Below, one piece after another: positions 5,784-7,300 of a DNA stretch of 7,300 bases. The notes under the pieces were generated by a model. The model was not told the DNA's origin and ran no database searches. It saw nothing but the letters and a program-made list of their open reading frames with translations. Origin of the DNA: Firmicutes bacterium UBA5499. Lineage in GTDB: Bacteria; Bacillota; DTU084. The position numbers and the translations under genes are program-made. The number at the start of each line of letters is the position of its first letter. Position 1 is the stretch's first letter. The stretch covers positions 414-7,713 of the forward strand of contig DIPB01000086.1 of the NCBI GenBank assembly GCA_002426275.1. Direction: 5' to 3'.

Positions 5784-7300
5784 ATGGAAACGATACGTTT
5801 GACGATAGACGGGCAAGCAGTGGAGGCAGCGGCGGATCAAACTGTGCTGCAGGCGGCCAGAGCCGCCGGTTGCGGCATTCCTACTCTCTGTTATTGTCCC
5901 AGCCTGAAACCTACTGGTTCCTGCAGGGTTTGTTTGGTGGAAGTGCAGGGAATGCGCTCGCTGGCAACTGCCTGTACTTTGCCTGTCTCAGACGGCATGA
6001 CGGTGTTCACTAATACTCCCAAAGTAAGGCAAGCCAGGCGGGGAGTTGTGGAACTGCTTTTGTCCGATCATCCGGCCGAGTGCCTGACCTGCAATCGCAG
6101 CGGCAGCTGCGAATTGCAGAGCGTCGCTCATAATTTGGGGATTCGCGATCTCCCCTACGGCGGCTCCATGGGCGAGAGGAGTCTGGACAGCTCCAATCCG
6201 TCCATTCTGCGGGATATGCGCAAATGCATTTCCTGCAGGCGCTGCGTTGAGGTGTGCAGCCAGGTGCAAGGAGTCTCCGCGCTGGGGGCGTCTCGGCGCG
6301 GCTTTGAGACGCAAATTGGGCCTGCTTTTGGGGACAAGTTAGGACAAGTTGCCTGCGCCCTCTGCGGACAGTGCGTCTTGGTCTGCCCCACAGGGGCTCT
6401 CACTGAGCAAGACAGCACGGGTAAGGTCTGGCAGGCTCTGGCGGATCCGGATAAAGTCGTGGTGGTGCAGATAGCGCCCGCCATCCGGACCACCATCGGC
6501 GAGGAATTTGGTCTGCCACCAGGCACGCCTCTGGTGGGAGAGCTTGTGGAAGGCCTCAGGCGGCTGGGCTTCCACAAGGTTTTTGACACGGATTTCGCCG
6601 CGGATCTCACCATTATGGAAGAAGGCACCGAACTCCTGCACCGGCTGCAGAGCGGAGGGAAACTGCCTCTCATCACCTCCTGCAGTCCAGGCTGGGTAAA
6701 ATATTGCGAGCATTTTTATCCTGAGCTTTTGCCCAACCTTTCAAGCTGTAAGTCGCCGCAGGAAATGTTCGGCGCCGTAATGAAGAATTGGTATGCCGGA
6801 AAGCACGATCTGGATCCTCAAAAGGTTTTCGTGGTCTCGGTAATGCCGTGTACTGCCAAAAAGTTTGAGATCACAAGGCCTGAATTGGCCACGACAGGCG
6901 CGCCGGACGTGGATGCGGTGCTCACCACCAGAGAGCTGGCCGGAATGTTCAAAGAAGCCGGCCTTGTGTTGCCCAACCTGCCCAAGGCAGAATTTGATCA
7001 GCCTTTGGGCGAGTCCACCGGCGCCGCTGTGATCTTCGGCGCCACAGGCGGAGTGATGGAGGCTGCGCTGCGCACGGTCTACGAGCTGGTCACAGGCCAG
7101 ACTCTCCGGCAGTTGGAGTTCGCCCAGGTGCGGGGGCTGGAGGGAATCCGGGAAGCGGAAGTGCAGCTGGCCGGTAAGACCGTCAGGTTGGCAGCGGCCC
7201 ATGGCCTGGGTAATGCCAAGGCGCTTCTGGAGCGGATCAAAGCCGGCCCGGGCGACTACACGTTCGTAGAGATCATGGCCTGTCCAGGCGGCTGCATCGG
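5784..7300 (+). CDS. hydA: [FeFe]-hydrogenase catalytic subunit HydA (3' end outside window)
   Basis: Catalytic subunit that makes or consumes H2 at the H-cluster. The frame is open to the window end, with 505 residues visible. A NuoG-like [2Fe-2S] ferredoxin domain has Cys36, Cys47, Cys50 and Cys64. A His-ligated [4Fe-4S] site follows with His96, Cys100, Cys103 and Cys109. Two [4Fe-4S] clusters use Cys148/151/154/158 and Cys191/194/197/201. The H-cluster domain starts near residue 225 (APAIRTTIGEEFG). L1 is TSCSPGW (298-304), L2 is MPCTAKKFE (354-362, Cys356), and L3 begins MACPGGC (498-504, Cys500 and Cys504) just before the edge. Residues matching the CpI proton path are present: Glu280, Glu283, Arg287, Cys300, Ser320. 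L1 has Ser301 where CpI and algal enzymes have a second cysteine. AAGGGGAG (5765-5772) serves the ATG. The missing end would hold the rest of L3 and any C-terminal extension; bifurcating HydA is usually about 580-650 residues. Confidence 0.95.
   Translation, partial: METIRLTIDGQAVEAAADQTVLQAARAAGCGIPTLCYCPSLKPTGSCRVCLVEVQGMRSLATACTLPVSDGMTVFTNTPKVRQARRGVVELLLSDHPAECLTCNRSGSCELQSVAHNLGIRDLPYGGSMGERSLDSSNPSILRDMRKCISCRRCVEVCSQVQGVSALGASRRGFETQIGPAFGDKLGQVACALCGQCVLVCPTGALTEQDSTGKVWQALADPDKVVVVQIAPAIRTTIGEEFGLPPGTPLVGELVEGLRRLGFHKVFDTDFAADLTIMEEGTELLHRLQSGGKLPLITSCSPGWVKYCEHFYPELLPNLSSCKSPQEMFGAVMKNWYAGKHDLDPQKVFVVSVMPCTAKKFEITRPELATTGAPDVDAVLTTRELAGMFKEAGLVLPNLPKAEFDQPLGESTGAAVIFGATGGVMEAALRTVYELVTGQTLRQLEFAQVRGLEGIREAEVQLAGKTVRLAAAHGLGNAKALLERIKAGPGDYTFVEIMACPGGCI

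Noticed and set aside
6332..6350. Direct repeat GGACAAGTT at 6332 and 6342
   Set aside because: A two-copy, ten-base-period repeat inside hydA coding sequence (GDKLGQV), best explained by chance codon use.
5988..7202. Several minus-strand ORFs of 108-173 codons
   Set aside because: They lie antisense to hydA, whose frame is continuous with all expected cluster motifs; they are frame shadows.

Overview
The window reads as chromosomal DNA of an anaerobic, low-oxygen-adapted Firmicute, most likely a clostridial-type fermenter or syntroph. The basis is the gene order valS-folC-SPOR protein, which is common in Clostridia, strong GGAGG-type ribosome binding sites, and an NADH-linked [FeFe]-hydrogenase operon. 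All recognisable genes are on the + strand. Base composition looks moderately GC-rich and even across both gene blocks, so I see no sign of recent transfer, and there are no mobile elements, CRISPR arrays, tRNA or rRNA genes.

Bases 1-3084 hold a housekeeping block. It starts with the 3' part of valS (valyl-tRNA synthetase, cut by the window edge). Then comes folC (folylpolyglutamate/dihydrofolate synthase), which begins at a TTG two bases after the valS stop. The block ends with a small membrane-anchored SPOR-domain protein that probably binds septal peptidoglycan. The tight spacing suggests one transcript. No convincing terminator follows it.

Bases 3085-3342 form a non-coding regulatory region. 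It holds a GC-rich stem-loop inside a longer possible helix (3123-3180), an AT-rich stretch, and an inverted repeat GTGAA-TTTT-TTCAC (3215-3228) that closely fits the operator of Rex, the NADH/NAD+ sensing repressor.

Bases 3343-7300 hold a hydrogenase operon in the order hydC-hydB-hydA. HydC is a NuoE-like [2Fe-2S] protein. HydB is a NuoF-like FMN/NADH subunit with an N-terminal [2Fe-2S] domain and a C-terminal 2[4Fe-4S] domain. HydA is the catalytic [FeFe]-hydrogenase subunit with four accessory Fe-S clusters and the H-cluster domain; it runs off the window just after the last H-cluster cysteine. This composition is that of the trimeric, electron-bifurcating (or confurcating) HydABC hydrogenase, which couples NADH and reduced ferredoxin to H2. 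A Rex site in front of it makes physiological sense.

No wholly new system is evident. The points most worth a second look are the predicted Rex operator, the structured leader, a 36-codon cysteine-containing small ORF with an internal hairpin between hydC and hydB, and the TSCSPGW form of the HydA L1 motif.
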